From: Dichotomocladium elegans
Lineage: Eukaryota > Mucoromycota > Mucoromycetes > Mucorales > Lichtheimiaceae
NCBI GenBank assembly: GCA_025716815.1
Contig: JAIXMN010000002.1
Span: 1,364,001 to 1,428,000 of the forward strand
Reading direction: 5' to 3'
DNA length: 64,000 nt
Of this stretch, positions 13,975-25,584 are shown in pieces (the first letter of the stretch is position 1; each line of letters begins with the position of its first letter). Below the pieces are notes generated by a model. It was given only the letters and a program-made list of their open reading frames with translations, was not told the origin of the DNA and did no database searches. The translations under genes were made by a program, and so were the position numbers.

Positions 13975-16070
13975 AATAGATACACATAAACTAAAAAAGT
14001 CTTTTTGGCAATGTATACTGCAAATATCTCATCTTGGGGAGCGTGACGCTGCAGCGATAAGACGTCGCTCGCTCCTTAGGAAATAAATTGTCGGCGTGAT
14101 TTGGGCACCTCTCAAGACACGAAATAAGGCATACATGTTATATATAGCCCAGCCCGACACAGCCAAATCATCCATGAGGGGAACCTATTATTATGGCTGT
14201 AATGAGAAATCGAAGAAGAAAGACTATGTGAAAAATCAGAGAGATGGTACAATTTAAACAAACCTTTTACTTTTCGCATTATCATGTTCCCGCGGCTCCA
14301 TGTCAAAATATTTCCAAATGTGTACATGCTAGTAATCACGGGCGTTTAATGAAAGGGGACAACATCAAGGGAGACAACTAACTTCAGATGGAATATCACA
14401 AGTTATTTTAGAAAAAGCGGTAGTAATAGTAAGAATATGCAACATCAAAATAATAGCAGGAACAGACCATGAAAGATATTAGATGCACCGGCTCCTCGGC
14501 AAGGACCCAACGCAAAGGTCCAAAAAGCTCTCCTTCGACATCAGAATGGATGGTGTGCGACTTCCTCTTCTTTCGATGGTATATAAAATATGCTTTCGGT
14601 CTTAAACATTCGGTATTTCGTTTACACTTCTGACCGGGATTTGCTAGTGGTGCCCGACGGTACGCACACAATTTTTATTACTATGGATTTTTGCTTTTCT
14701 TTCGTGGCCCATTCTTTTGCGAAATTAAATCTCGCTTCAGAGTCACAGTAGCGGCAGCGCTGTGCTTGCTTGATTCCCACTAGCATGGATCTTCTGCTTT
14801 CTCCTGTTGTCGATCTTACTAGCAAATACTTCACTAATTGGCGGCAGATAATTGCCAGGGATTAGGGGTGCCGGTTCAAATGTTCTGTTTTTGCTCTGGA
14901 TAGTGACGTTCGATCCGTGTGTTCATCCCCAACACTAGCGTCTAAAAACGTCGTCCATCCCCTCATTGTGTGAGAAAGCAAAAATGGAGATAACGAATCT
15001 GCTACTAACTTTGATTTGATATCGAGCTTCGATTGCGCATTTAATGTTGGCGACTCGAACGAATCAGTTCAATAATCTTGAATGAATACAGCGGCCATCT
15101 GTTCTAGCGATACCCTTGGTTCCGGCCAAATCATATCACTATATCAAACGAAAATAAGCCCTGCCTGTCAATTTCGTTCGTTTTAAAGTACACCACTGTA
15201 TAGGCGGCGACTGTATGGATGTGTCAGTTCTTGGTTGGAGATGCTGCCCACGGTAAATTCGACGCACTTACGTCAAATCCGTAACAAACCTACCATTCAT
15301 AACCATACCATATACGAAGGGTCGTGCAACCGTATCTCTGATCATGGTTATCAGCATTTCGCACATCATATTGCCAACTTTGGCTAATCGCTGCCTTTTT
15401 GTTCGCCTGGTCGCTTCACCTCGGTAACAAACAAGTCATACCGCCGCCATTCTACTCAGCAGACGACGTGTAGTTTGACTGCTCGTATCCACTGTGCTTC
15501 TTCTGCAATACTCAAGGGTGGCATTTGACCTATAAATAATAAGCCAAGTTAGAATCATATCATTACATCCATCCATTAAGTCGTCTATGTTTATATTCAC
15601 AATATCATACCAATTATGCTTCAACTCCCTATCGGCCATGAATGTCCAATGAAGAGGCGAATACAATATCAGTACTCCAAGATGACTTCACTGATTACGT
15701 TATGATATTTGATCAGTGGGAACGCATGCCTAGTCGTAAATGATGCAGGCGTATGCAAATTGGTGTATTAATCTTGGGGTCATTGTTTGTCATTTAAATG
15801 ACCGCGCCAATTCTTCGTTATCTAAAATCTAAGCATGAGATACTTTACCCAAAGTACGTTTTTTCCCGAGTTTATACATTGTGGTAAGCTGCAAGGTGGG
15901 TCCTTCGATCAAATGGACTCCACATTTCTTCGATGTATGTGTGGGATGCACTTTCTGTTATGAAGAGATAAATACAGTTGAGACTCCTACTTAGCAGAGC
16001 AAAAGTATTACCATCAGTTTCCATGTATTCAGCAGCAGCAGCAGCAGCAGCAGCGAGCAGGATAGTTACA
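13975..16070. other. gene-poor stretch, no gene supported
   Basis: This is AT-rich intergenic sequence. It includes a GGCC-rich palindromic patch (GGCCGGCCGGCCGGCC) at 13921-13936. Several ORFs of 60-90 codons on the minus strand (for example around 14410-14830) show no family features. Nothing else could be supported. Confidence 0.5.
16030..16053. repeat. (CAG)8 microsatellite
   Basis: Eight perfect CAG units in non-coding DNA, immediately before the first copy of an 80-bp dispersed repeat. Confidence 0.95.
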
Positions 16071-16150
16071 GAACGTACCGATGATCAGTATTTAACGTAG
16101 CTGTATTTTAGACAGCGATGTCTCATATTGCATTGTACCCCGAATGTACC
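16071..16150 (+). repeat. 80-bp dispersed direct repeat, copy 1
   Basis: This 80-bp block aligns to 21429-21507 in the same orientation with roughly 84 percent identity by eye and one single-base gap. The best conserved part reads AGCGATGTCTCATA and then TTGTACCCCGA. Its last 12 bases (TGTACCCCGAAT units) are also tandemly repeated once locally. The two copies bracket a 5.3-kb segment that contains the methyltransferase gene. Confidence 0.8.
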
Positions 16151-19100
16151 CCGAATGTAAGGGCACCATCGAGTCTCTGCACAGCAGTCATTGACAACAC
16201 AAGAAAATGAGATTCCTGTCCGGAGGCACCGGAAAAATGCACCATGACGCTGGCCATGAGAGAAAACAGGAGAAGTGAGATAAGCGCCAATTTGTTAAAA
16301 GCTGTCCTTACGCCTTGATTGCCGGGCGAATGTTGGAGCCAAAGGTTTAGCTGTTGGTGTAGATCATTTAGGTTGTTCGTCGTTTCAGCTTCAAATTTTA
16401 AGCCAGTGCTACTAAAAAGTTTCCCTCATGGCCATAAGCGCATCTTTTTTTTTCTCTATACTACAATTTTTTATGAGATCATTCAACAACGAAACATTGG
16501 GCAAAACTTATTAAAAACCCTGTACCACTGCCAAATAAGCTTAATGCGCGGGATAGCCACGATCCTAGCAATGTAACCACCACTTACTATTCCATAACCC
16601 ATTGGCAGGATTACGCTTGCGTAAAAACATGGTTTGCATGTTATCTAACAATAAACGGTGTAGAGGCAACGGTATTTGCTATGTTAGAAATAGTCAGTAA
16701 TGTTATTATCACATGGAAGCTGCTAATTGTTTCCGAGATCTCCTTATTTTAGTCAGAGTTGACCACAAAGCCACACTTGAAGTAAGTAGCCTCAGGAAAC
16801 GCAATATGGCAATGTCATTGACGCAATCAGCTATATTGCTGGTTGGTGCAAGAATGGCTCTGAGATTTGGACAGAGCATAAGCCATGTCTGGATAGACCG
16901 AAGCAAGAACATTTTTGATGTATTCCTAAGGATACAACGGTCACATGGCAGACGGATGTATTACTGTATGGGAAAGCTTCAGGATCTCAATTTAATATAC
17001 TCATTGGTTTTGGTTTAGATGCCTAGATATCTGTTGCTACTGTTCCATTCCCAATATCCAAAGGTATTGCGCAAATTGATGTTTCGAACGTGCATATGTT
17101 AGTCAAATGAACATGTATATGCTATTCCAAATTGGGGATGAACTAAAAACCGGCACTAATCAAGTCCATGCTGACAACAGCTAAAACTTGACAGAAATCG
17201 CGGACGAAGACATCACGAATGCTTGCGACTCAAGCGCCAAGGTGCAATAATCCATAAATATCGTGGGGAGTTCAATGCCATGGCGTCGGTACATTGGTGC
17301 CTCATTCCATAGTATGGGAGAGGATTCGCGAATCTCTCGGGCTTGCGCTGACTGCAATGAAACCGAACAAGTGGAAGTTTAAAAATCCAAAAAAAAATCC
17401 GTATATTAAACAATGCACTATCTTCATTGTCTTTACTTTCGTTCGCTTCTTCTGCCATATCCTCTTGAAATTCTGGGTTATCTGCGACTTGCATAACCAA
17501 TAATAAATGTAATATAATAATCATAGTACTGCTTATATATAAAGTAGCTTACATTCTGGTTGTGATCCGTAAAAATACATCCGACCCGTTCTCCTTCCGC
17601 GAAACATAAGAACATTGTGGAGAGGGTCGTGTAGGGGCTCTGTTCATTAATCTGCAGCTGAGATCCTCCATGTGTATTTATTGTAATGCCGCGGAGAGCA
17701 GCTAAAGCACGCTAGGCTCCAGGAACAAAAGTAGAATCTAGCAATAGCAAGACGCAAGCGCAGGCCATAATATCCATGGAAAGTGGATCCTCCTTGGCGA
17801 ACAGCGATGCCGAATTGATCATCCCCTATAATGGGACAACTTTTCTCCAGCACTACGATAAACTTGAACATATGGTTTAACATGGTGGAGCTTACTCTGA
17901 AGTGTGCTGAAAATATTCTGCAAGACCTCCATTCAAGACAGTTTTGCGGAACCCTTACTCTCTTTTATCCAAGATACAGAACTGTAAATCCAGCTATCTG
18001 CTGTTTTTGTCAGCACTTTAAACCGGATTTTTTTTAGGTTCTTGTAGCCCAATTTGAAAAGTCAGCACTAAATGGTGGAGAATAGAGTTATTCGTGTATG
18101 GTACAGTATTTTCGTCGCCGGCCTGGCTGGAGAGGATCTACTATTCCATATATATTAATTATTCATCGAGAGGTGGATCAAGCGATTGTGTCATCAATCT
18201 TTCCTTTATTATCGAGAGAATTTAAATAAATTTCTTTGTCGTACACTATTCTTATTCTTTATCATTGATGAAAGAGAGAGTGAGAGAAGGGAGAGGAGGG
18301 TGGGACAATCGCTTTATCCACCATCTCGAATAATAGGAGAAGGCGGTCGGCCTAAGACCTCCGCCGTGACGTCACACAATTGGACAAGAAGTCCACTCAG
18401 CGATGTATGTTAAAGGGACATGCGAATAACTTCTATCGAAAGCTTTCTTGTGTAGGCCTTATTGGGATTAGGCAGACAAACTACTAGCAGATCTTGTAGT
18501 TTTCATAATAACAGAATAAGTAGGATACCACATCAGAGTGTCATATTTTATTGTCTTTGCATGCGGCTTTGTTAATCGTCGAGATGCTGGTCTTCATGAA
18601 TGATGCTTTAGTGGCAATGACGATACAAACTGGAGCAAAACAGCAGATTGTGCTTCAGCTCAACATGATAATTATCAGTGCCTCTGGTTAAAAATAGCCG
18701 AAATGTTAAGATGCGAACGTTCGAATTCGTCAGCCCATGCGACGTAAAGTTTTTCATGTTGAGCGTCCCAAAATAATTGTCTTCCTCCTTGTAATTCATA
18801 TATATATCGTCAAACTGCGAAAGAACCTCTTGCATTATCTTCTCTCTTGTCTAATTCCAATTGTTGCACTGCATTTTTAGTATAAGGTCGTGCCATTGAA
18901 CTTTGAGGCGGAAGTGAATCATTGAACGATTATGTCTAATGATAACTTATTATTACCGCGGTTTGATTGTTACAAAAAAATTCCTCTACATATCGTCATG
19001 TGTTTCCTTTCTGGATGAACTTTAGCGGAGAACAACTGCACCCCGTCCATTTACTATGCGCTTGTGCCCTCTATCCCCAGTCCAGATGCAATTGTTACCT

Positions 19101-19687
19101 CCTATAAGAATGATGGTAGATATGTTAACAACCGCGCATGCTGATCGCGAATCCAGTAGTCGCTGACCTGCAGATTCATTGTTGTATTTCATATATTGCA
19201 TTAGCAAGGCACAATTTAGGCTAGTGTAAAGAGGCCATTCGGGCTACTATGTTCCTGTGAACCGAACTGAAGACGCTCAATCGGTGCAGTGAAATTGTAT
19301 ACAGATCTCGACAGGACGTGCCACAATGAACGAACACCTCGAAGTTTCGTGGACATCATAAATTCCTTCTTTGGAATCTACTCATGGTGTAGAGCAGATT
19401 TAGCTCAAAAATGCATTAATACATCCTAAAAACCATTGCACAATAAAACTTGAAAGATGACCGAGAATATTTATGATAGTTTGTAATACATCGTGCATGT
19501 GTGACTATACGAATGTTCAACCATCCAAAGCTTCTTAACTCAGCAAATCGTTGTCTTCTTCTGTGATTCAATTCAGTACGCATTAAGGATACATGCTTGT
19601 GGAACTCGTTCACGAAAGTCAACCTTCGCAAGTACTATAAATTGACCCACACAACTAGCAATTTCATCTCTAGTTTCTTGTAGATAC
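16151..19687. other. gene-poor stretch with one possible decayed coding segment
   Basis: No complete gene was found. At about 16828-17019 (+) one frame reads coherently with a single internal stop: CKNGSEIWTEHKPCLDRPK, then PKDTTVTWQTDVLLYGKASG before a TAG. This suggests an old coding fragment of unknown type. The rest is AT-rich, with ORFs under 105 codons that lack recognisable features. Confidence 0.35.
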
Positions 19688-20463
19688 ATGAACTGTTTTG
19701 GCTTTTTCAAGATTCTCAACGGAAAACACTTCATAAATAACAGAAACAACGACAATAATAACGGCAATACTTCTACCATGAGCGACGTGTCTCCCGTATC
19801 TCCTTCTGACGCTAATCCAAGCACTGAACCAGTATCTCAGAACAACTCTCATCATCGTTATGAAGGTGGTCGGCGATTCAACAATGATGAACATGTTACA
19901 TATGTTCTTCCTGATGACGTGGAAGGTCCATAAGCACAAGACGGTTATGAATGTCCATGGCTAAAATATATACTAACCGATATCACGTGTATGCAGAGGA
20001 CACACGCTTACATATGCAACACTGGGCCATCAAGTTGGCCTTTGGTTCCAACTTCGACGCTCCTGTTCAGTCCATCCTCGAAAGTGGTACAAACGTTCTC
20101 GACTCAGCCTGTGGTGTGTATAACAAATGGTTACGGGGGAAAGGGGGGTTGCAGAAGATGAGCTCGCTAATTTGAACCGTTCTGGGACCAGGCCCAGCGA
20201 CATGGACGATCGAAATGTCCCACACGTTCCCCAGTTCCAGATTTTATGGCACCGACATTTCGTCTCGATTCCCCGACCAAGTAAAAGCAGGAAAATGCGA
20301 ATTCCTCGTTCACAATATCCTCGATGAACCTCCATTTGAAGAGAACTTTTTCGGATATATCCACCAACGACTCGTTATTCTTGGAATCAAAATGGTTGAT
20401 TGGCCAAAGGTACGTAAGAGAAAATGGAAGAAAAAGTGAAAGCCTGATCAGTATGATCGGCAT

Positions 20464-20504
<41 letters not shown>

Positions 20505-21216
20505 GCAGTTCAGGTCGATATGTTTGTTATCATTTACAGTTTCAATTCCTATATAATAGGTGCTAGAGAACTTAAGATTCACCTTGAAGCCTGGAGGGTG
20601 GATTGAGCTTACGGAGGTAATTTGGGCGCTATAAGGGAATTCACACAGAGAGATAAGTTGGTGTTGTTTATCCTCGCAATCCTCGCATCACATTTAGTTT
20701 TCATACGTCAAAGCCGAGAACTTGGGACCTAAGGGACAATTCGTGATTGATTTGAGTGAGTTCCATATTATAAGCTAGGCTCGATCGATGTAAAGATTGT
20801 AACAGTTCCAAAAAAGGCCTCAAGGTTCTACAAGCAGCTGGTTTAGACCCTGACTTAGGGTCCAACCTTCCGAAACTGCTTATTGACGCTGGATTCACCA
20901 ATGTGCAGAGTCGATCAGTGGAGTTGCCTATCAACCATGGCGGCAAAGTTGGAGAATTATTTTGGTGAGTATACTACAAAATGCATACTTGTTCATGACA
21001 CCGATTGTTTGTTAATTCTTGGTTGCGCATAGGCAAGATTTCAAGGAGGGATTCAAAGCTGCGAAACATGTTTACGCCAAGATGCACACCGAATTCCAGG
21101 AACCTGGTGTATATGAAAAATTCCTCGACGAGCTTGGCGAGGAGGGTAGACAGAAAAAATCGACCATTCAATGGACTCGAGTTATTGCTCAAAAGCCTCT
21201 GGCGGATGACCCATAA
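19688..21216 (+). CDS. SAM-dependent methyltransferase (Methyltransf_25/LaeA-like fold)
   Basis: This is a class I SAM-dependent methyltransferase. After a low-complexity, Asn/Ser-rich N-terminus, the protein continues RLHMQHWAIKLAFGSNFDAP, with a SAM-binding motif I in VLDSACGPATWTIEM. Later segments are FYGTDISSRFPDQVKAGKCE, PPFEENFFGYIHQRLVI, NLRFTLKPGGWIELTE and LLIDAGFTNVQSRSVELP. It ends WTRVIAQKPLADDP. At least five introns must be removed; the first, 19926-19996, has an unusual GTCCAT donor but a TACTAAC branch site. Another intron contains a CA/TA microsatellite (about 20460-20505). Substrate is unknown; similar proteins are numerous in filamentous fungi. The start could instead be the in-frame ATG at 19778 (MSDVSPVSPSD). 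It is the only well-preserved gene in a 15-kb repeat-rich region. Confidence 0.85.
20460..20505. repeat. intronic (CA)n(TA)n microsatellite
   Basis: A CA run followed by a TA run lies inside an intron of the methyltransferase gene. Confidence 0.9.
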
Positions 21217-21428
21217 GATGACGCCTGGTATAATAGCTATTCTTCTGCGATTTAACATTATCTTCCTCAACTATCAGAAGATTACTCTGGATATATAAGT
21301 TTTTGGTACTTTAATTATTAGCGAAATAGTTGTCCATATCTAGGAAGTAACCCATATAAGATAATACAAAAAATGTCGTATAAAATTATATGAAATTGTC
21401 GTATCAATATGTAGAGCGTACAGCTGTT

Positions 21429-21507
21429 GAACATACCGCAGATCGGTACTTTACGAAGCTGTATTTAGATAGCGATGTCTCATACTGTATTGTACCCCGA
21501 CTTTACC
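21429..21507 (+). repeat. 80-bp dispersed direct repeat, copy 2
   Basis: This is the partner of 16071-16150 in direct orientation. It starts 212 bases after the methyltransferase stop codon. It could be a solo terminal repeat, a target-site-linked element end or a fragment of a dispersed repeat. Confidence 0.8.
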
Positions 21508-22640
21508 TTCATCCATAACCCGATCTATTTAAGTAGAGAGATCTACTACGAGAGCACATCAAAAGTACTTCTACTTACTCAATCTCGTCTGTCTCCTTAC
21601 AAGCTAGTTTGATACGATCGCGTAACTTATAACCGAGATTTATTTCTGTCCTCGTGACGACGCACACTATTGCACAGTAGGTAAAAAGAATACACTGATC
21701 AACAGAAAACATTAACCTCATTCCAGCTCGCCACGTATACCCACATATGCACATGGTGATAACCAAAGCGGAGAATGGTTGTGCGCCAGGAGTGAGCGGC
21801 AGGAGTAAGGAGAGTCCAGAGACAACAGCACGAGCCCATTGGGGGCAAAATAGCGGTCACGAAGTAGAAGGAAGGCGGGCAGGCGGCAGTTACGCGAGTG
21901 AGCGCGGGAACAAACAGACGATCGCACAAAAAAATGGGAGCACTTGGAGTGTGAGCGACGGCAAAACATTGGCAGGGACAAGCACAGGCAACATCATATG
22001 GTTCTTTGGTAAAGCAAAAGGGAAAGGCCCTGCCCCGAAGATAGCTAAATTGTGGCCCCACGGAGGTGTCCAGTATCCTTTTTGACCTCCCTTTCATGGT
22101 ACATCAAGTACGAGTGCGATTGGTCAATCTACAAAGGACCAAAAGCGCTAAATTCGAATAAAAAGCAAGTTGATATAAAGATTCATATCTAATAACCCAT
22201 AGAAATGATTCGCTTAAAACCTCCATTGCTTATAGAAAATCAAGATTGAATGGGGTGGACAATCATCCATATGATTGGCAGTCTGAAACAAGTATCGTGA
22301 TACATCGTATCAGATGAGATATTCCTTCCGAAGACTGACACCTACGACTATCGTTGTCGTTACTTCACGATGTTTCTTGTTTTATCAAACGTTCAACAAG
22401 CAGCCTACATTTTGTTGCAGATTAGTTTGATTTTTTGTGAATAAAAGTGGTTGCATTGTTAACAGACGCAGTACATCAAGGATATGTAGTGCAGTCAATT
22501 AGAACATGACAGAAGTGTATGATAAGTGAGATATACTACTAAAATTACAAACTATATTAGGCGCATTGATTTCAGCCTTATGGGGAGGTGCACTATACAT
22601 TACAAAACAACGGCCCTTCATATCTTCTTACTTGTCCATT
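21508..22640. other. intergenic with a GC-richer block open on both strands
   Basis: Most of this stretch is AT-rich and gene-free. The part at about 21700-22097 is noticeably richer in G and A on the plus strand and is open on both strands: 112 codons on plus from an ATG at 21747, and 132 codons on minus. Neither translation shows a known domain. Confidence 0.4.
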
Positions 22641-23330
22641 TCATTCATGTCAGCCTTACGAAAATAAGATAATGTCAAGTTACAGCTCCTTTGCTTGCAG
22701 ATATGGATTTCCCCTCTTTTTTGCTGGTGGTTGAGGGAGTTTCAAGCTATATTTAACGGTGCGTGAAGCCGAAATTGTTCCTAGGATGGTAGTTATTTTT
22801 ACCCTTTTTTTTGCACCGTAACTACTGAAAAAGTTTGTTTTTGGACCAGGGCCATGCTGTGCTTCATGTTAATATGGAATTCAGACTCATCAAGGAAACA
22901 CGTTTTTTAAAGTCTAAGGTCAGTCATGTCCCATTCGGCGCACCCAGCCGAGGCGCTCGTGGATTTTGTATCACTGTTCCTGCGTACAAGCTGAAACCGA
23001 GCCTTTTTCAGTGACAAGTTGCGTTCATCTTTCATAATCGATCGATCGATATTTCAATACTTTAACACCCGCAAATCTATAGAGTAATTGCCTCATCAGT
23101 TACTTTAGGACGATCGACGGATTCTCATCAAACCATTCTAGGATAGCACTCCTATGCTCTTCGTTGAGAATACTTGAACGACCTCAGTGTCTACATTTCT
23201 TGAAAATGCTATCAGGGTCCTTTTTTGTACTGTGATGCACATCGCTAAGCTGACCGAACATGGACTCCTAGCTGTTTTGCAGCTCCTGCTGCAAGTTATT
23301 AAGAGCCATTCGTAGGACTCGGTCCTCTCG
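22640..23330 (-). pseudogene. decayed Tc1/mariner-like (IS630 superfamily) transposase
   Basis: Read on the minus strand, fragments in different frames line up in the order expected of a Tc1-type transposase. First comes a helix-turn-helix segment, AAGAAKQLGVHVRSA, near 23290-23240. Next are KKDPDSIFKKCRH and a linker, RSSILNEEHRSAILEWFDEN, at about 23180-23120. The first part of the DDE core follows, with FLDESEFHINMKHSMAWSK near 22915-22855 and then KITTILGTISAS. It ends with LPQPPAKKRGNPY near 22720. Frames are broken by several stops and shifts, so it cannot encode a working enzyme. No terminal inverted repeats were identified. Family assignment rests on motif order and is fairly secure. 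Confidence 0.72.
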
Positions 23331-24700
23331 TTCAACACTATTTCTGAAGCCACAAGGATGTTGTGAAGGTTAGTTAAACCGAGAAATTACTGACCGCAAT
23401 AACATTTATCAGTAGCATTCTGGCTGCACTCATCTGGTAGGTCTCATATGTGGCAACAACTTCGAATCTTGTACTTGATAATATATCCCTCAGACGCCAG
23501 AAAGTCAAGGAGGACGGAAAATGTGTCATAGTCGTGCTGGAACATCTTATTTCGGGATGCTATACACATTTCTAATGGTAAGAACAACACCCGATTTGCT
23601 ATTTTGCAGGTCCTTCATAACGAAAGTGAGCGCAATCATGGTACGCGTTCTTGGCTGAGTAGTTTGTACCATGCGGTCGTTTAGCTCGTGTTATTGACGA
23701 AAGAATCTACGTTCAGCGATCTGCGCATGGTTGAGGTCTCCTTAGTGTGGTATGAGATCTCACTACCCATTCCCTGTCGCACGGTTCCTCTTTATATACA
23801 GAAACCACTTGCAATCTCTCTTCAATGCTTTGATTTTCTTCCGTAAGCATATGCGTTTTATGATACCTCCATAGCGGGTGCACGCAAACCCTGCGTGCTG
23901 CACCAATGATTGAGTAACTTCGTAACAGCGTCAGCAGATTCAAAAGACGACCCAAGAGGAACTTCACTAAAAATTAGATGATATAAACAACCAATATTCG
24001 CCTCACATTATCTGACCGATATATTTATGCCTTTCAAATAGAGCATCACAACGTTCAACCTCATTGAGAGAAGCATAGACCGTGGATTCAGTATTTTGGC
24101 TTGTGGACATATTGCGCTCAGACGAACCGACTTAGGTACAGAAGAGGTTGCAAAGAGACAAGATATAACTTTGATGTTTATCTCTATTCTTGAGAGTGAA
24201 GACACCCAAAGATAGCCAGGCGCTTGATTTTCTCAAAGGCCGGCGATTGTCCTTGTCAAAGATTTCATCGTTAATGTTCTCCCTGAAATCGTGGAGGTCT
24301 TCGAATACTTCTGTGGCGGCTCTGTCCGACTGCTCAATCTGTCTCAAGCTCATATCTTGTTTTAATGACGAATTCGACGGTGAAGTTGTAGTTCGTGATA
24401 TTCGATAAGAAAATGCTGGGTACTCCAGCTTTATCCATTCATACCCACCATTGAATGAGATCAAGTTAGAACTGTGATATTTTTCTTAAGGCTCGTCCGT
24501 CGGACGTCATCCAATCCTTACTTGGTTGATTCTTGGGGCCATATTCTGCGCTCCGGTCTCGTGATTTCTGCTCGAGCTGTCTTCTGACCAGTTCAGCGGG
24601 GTCCTCGTTGCTTAAATGCGCCAAATTTATTTCGAACCCATAGGTGCCCCGTTGCACGGCCTGAAAGAATAAAAGCACGGCTTTGAGAGCCTAAACCCGC
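23331..24700. other. repeat-like stretch with ORF fragments of unknown origin
   Basis: On the minus strand two adjacent open stretches (24678-24466 and 24464-24132) read smoothly, for example LSNEDPAELVRRQLEQKSRD, then ISFNGGYEWIKLEYPAF and SSAWLSLGVFTLKNRD. They could be exons of one gene or a frameshifted remnant. A third open stretch lies at 23967-23713. I do not recognise a family, and no complete gene can be drawn. Confidence 0.3.
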
Positions 24701-24759
24701 ATCAGAGTCCAGAGTGGAGGCAACACCGGTTGTATTAGGCTCACGGCTATACAATCAGT

Positions 24760-24995
24760 CTAACCAGCCTAACCAATGTAGTCTGTCCGACCAACGTAGC
24801 CTGCCGGACCAACGTAACCTGCCGGACCAACATAGCGTGCCCGAGCAGCCTAACCAGCCTAACCAGCCTAACCAGCCTAACCAGCCTAACCAGCCTAACC
24901 AGCCTAACCAGCCTAATCAACTTAACCAGCCTAACCAGCCTAACCAATTTAGTCTATCCGACCAACGTAGACTGCCCGAGCAGCCTAACCGGCAT
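24760..24995 (+). repeat. minisatellite: 9-bp AACCAGCCT array nested with 18-bp units
   Basis: From about 24841 to 24955 the 9-bp unit AACCAGCCT is repeated a dozen or more times with few changes. It is preceded at about 24775-24840 by variants of an 18-bp unit (GTAGCCTGCCGGACCAAC), one of which recurs at 24950-24980. In one plus frame the array reads as Asn-Gln-Pro repeats with Leu-Pro-Asp-Gln variants, and in one minus frame as Leu-Val-Arg repeats. Both stay open, but neither ORF begins with ATG on the plus strand, so coding use is doubtful. Confidence 0.85.
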
Positions 24996-25584
24996 AACCA
25001 GCATAACATTTTTTTATTCCTTCTTTCCTTTCTGATTTTTATTGCGTCCACTATTCCGCCTTTCCTTCTCTAATTTTCATTACCTCAACATCACCCAAGT
25101 TCGTCACAATTGTGACCGAATGTTTTGAATGTGGAGTTGTCCTAGCTTCTCCTCAAAAACTTCGCCTCCAAAGCTTCCAGGATTCCGACGGCGAAACAAC
25201 AAGGAATACATCTTTGTCAGGTGTGGAAGTTTGCACAGATTAAGCGAACAACGTGTCGGTTGCACATCATGCCTTGCACGCCACAAAGTTTGGCTGTTGG
25301 TATTGATCGCCGTCTTTGCTTGAAATTCGAATTCAAATTTTAGTATTTCGTTGCTATCCTTTAAAGGCAATAGTAGCAAGAAGGTTTTAGTCAAGGCTAT
25401 AGGTAAGTATTTTTTAGCTTCTTTTTACACCAGAATAGCTTGGAAGGCTAAACGTTCATGTTTCAAAGAAAGAAGAGAAACGAATTTCAAGCAAAAACGA
25501 CAAAAGCTAAGACGATCTATATGAACAACTAAACTTTGTGGCAAAGTTCTTTTTGAAAATCCTGTACAATACTGAAAAAAGATA

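Noticed and set aside
14850..14890. Sequence with GGTTCAAAT resembling a tRNA T-loop
   Set aside because: No acceptor-stem pairing or D-loop could be fitted around it.
24841..24955. CCTAAC units as an internal telomere-type repeat
   Set aside because: The unit is nine bases long and never shows consecutive CCCTAA hexamers, so it is a minisatellite and not telomeric.
24714..25073. Asn-Gln-Pro repeat protein as a gene
   Set aside because: The frame begins at GTG with no ATG upstream of the repeat, and both strands are open. Better explained as a minisatellite, so listed as a repeat.
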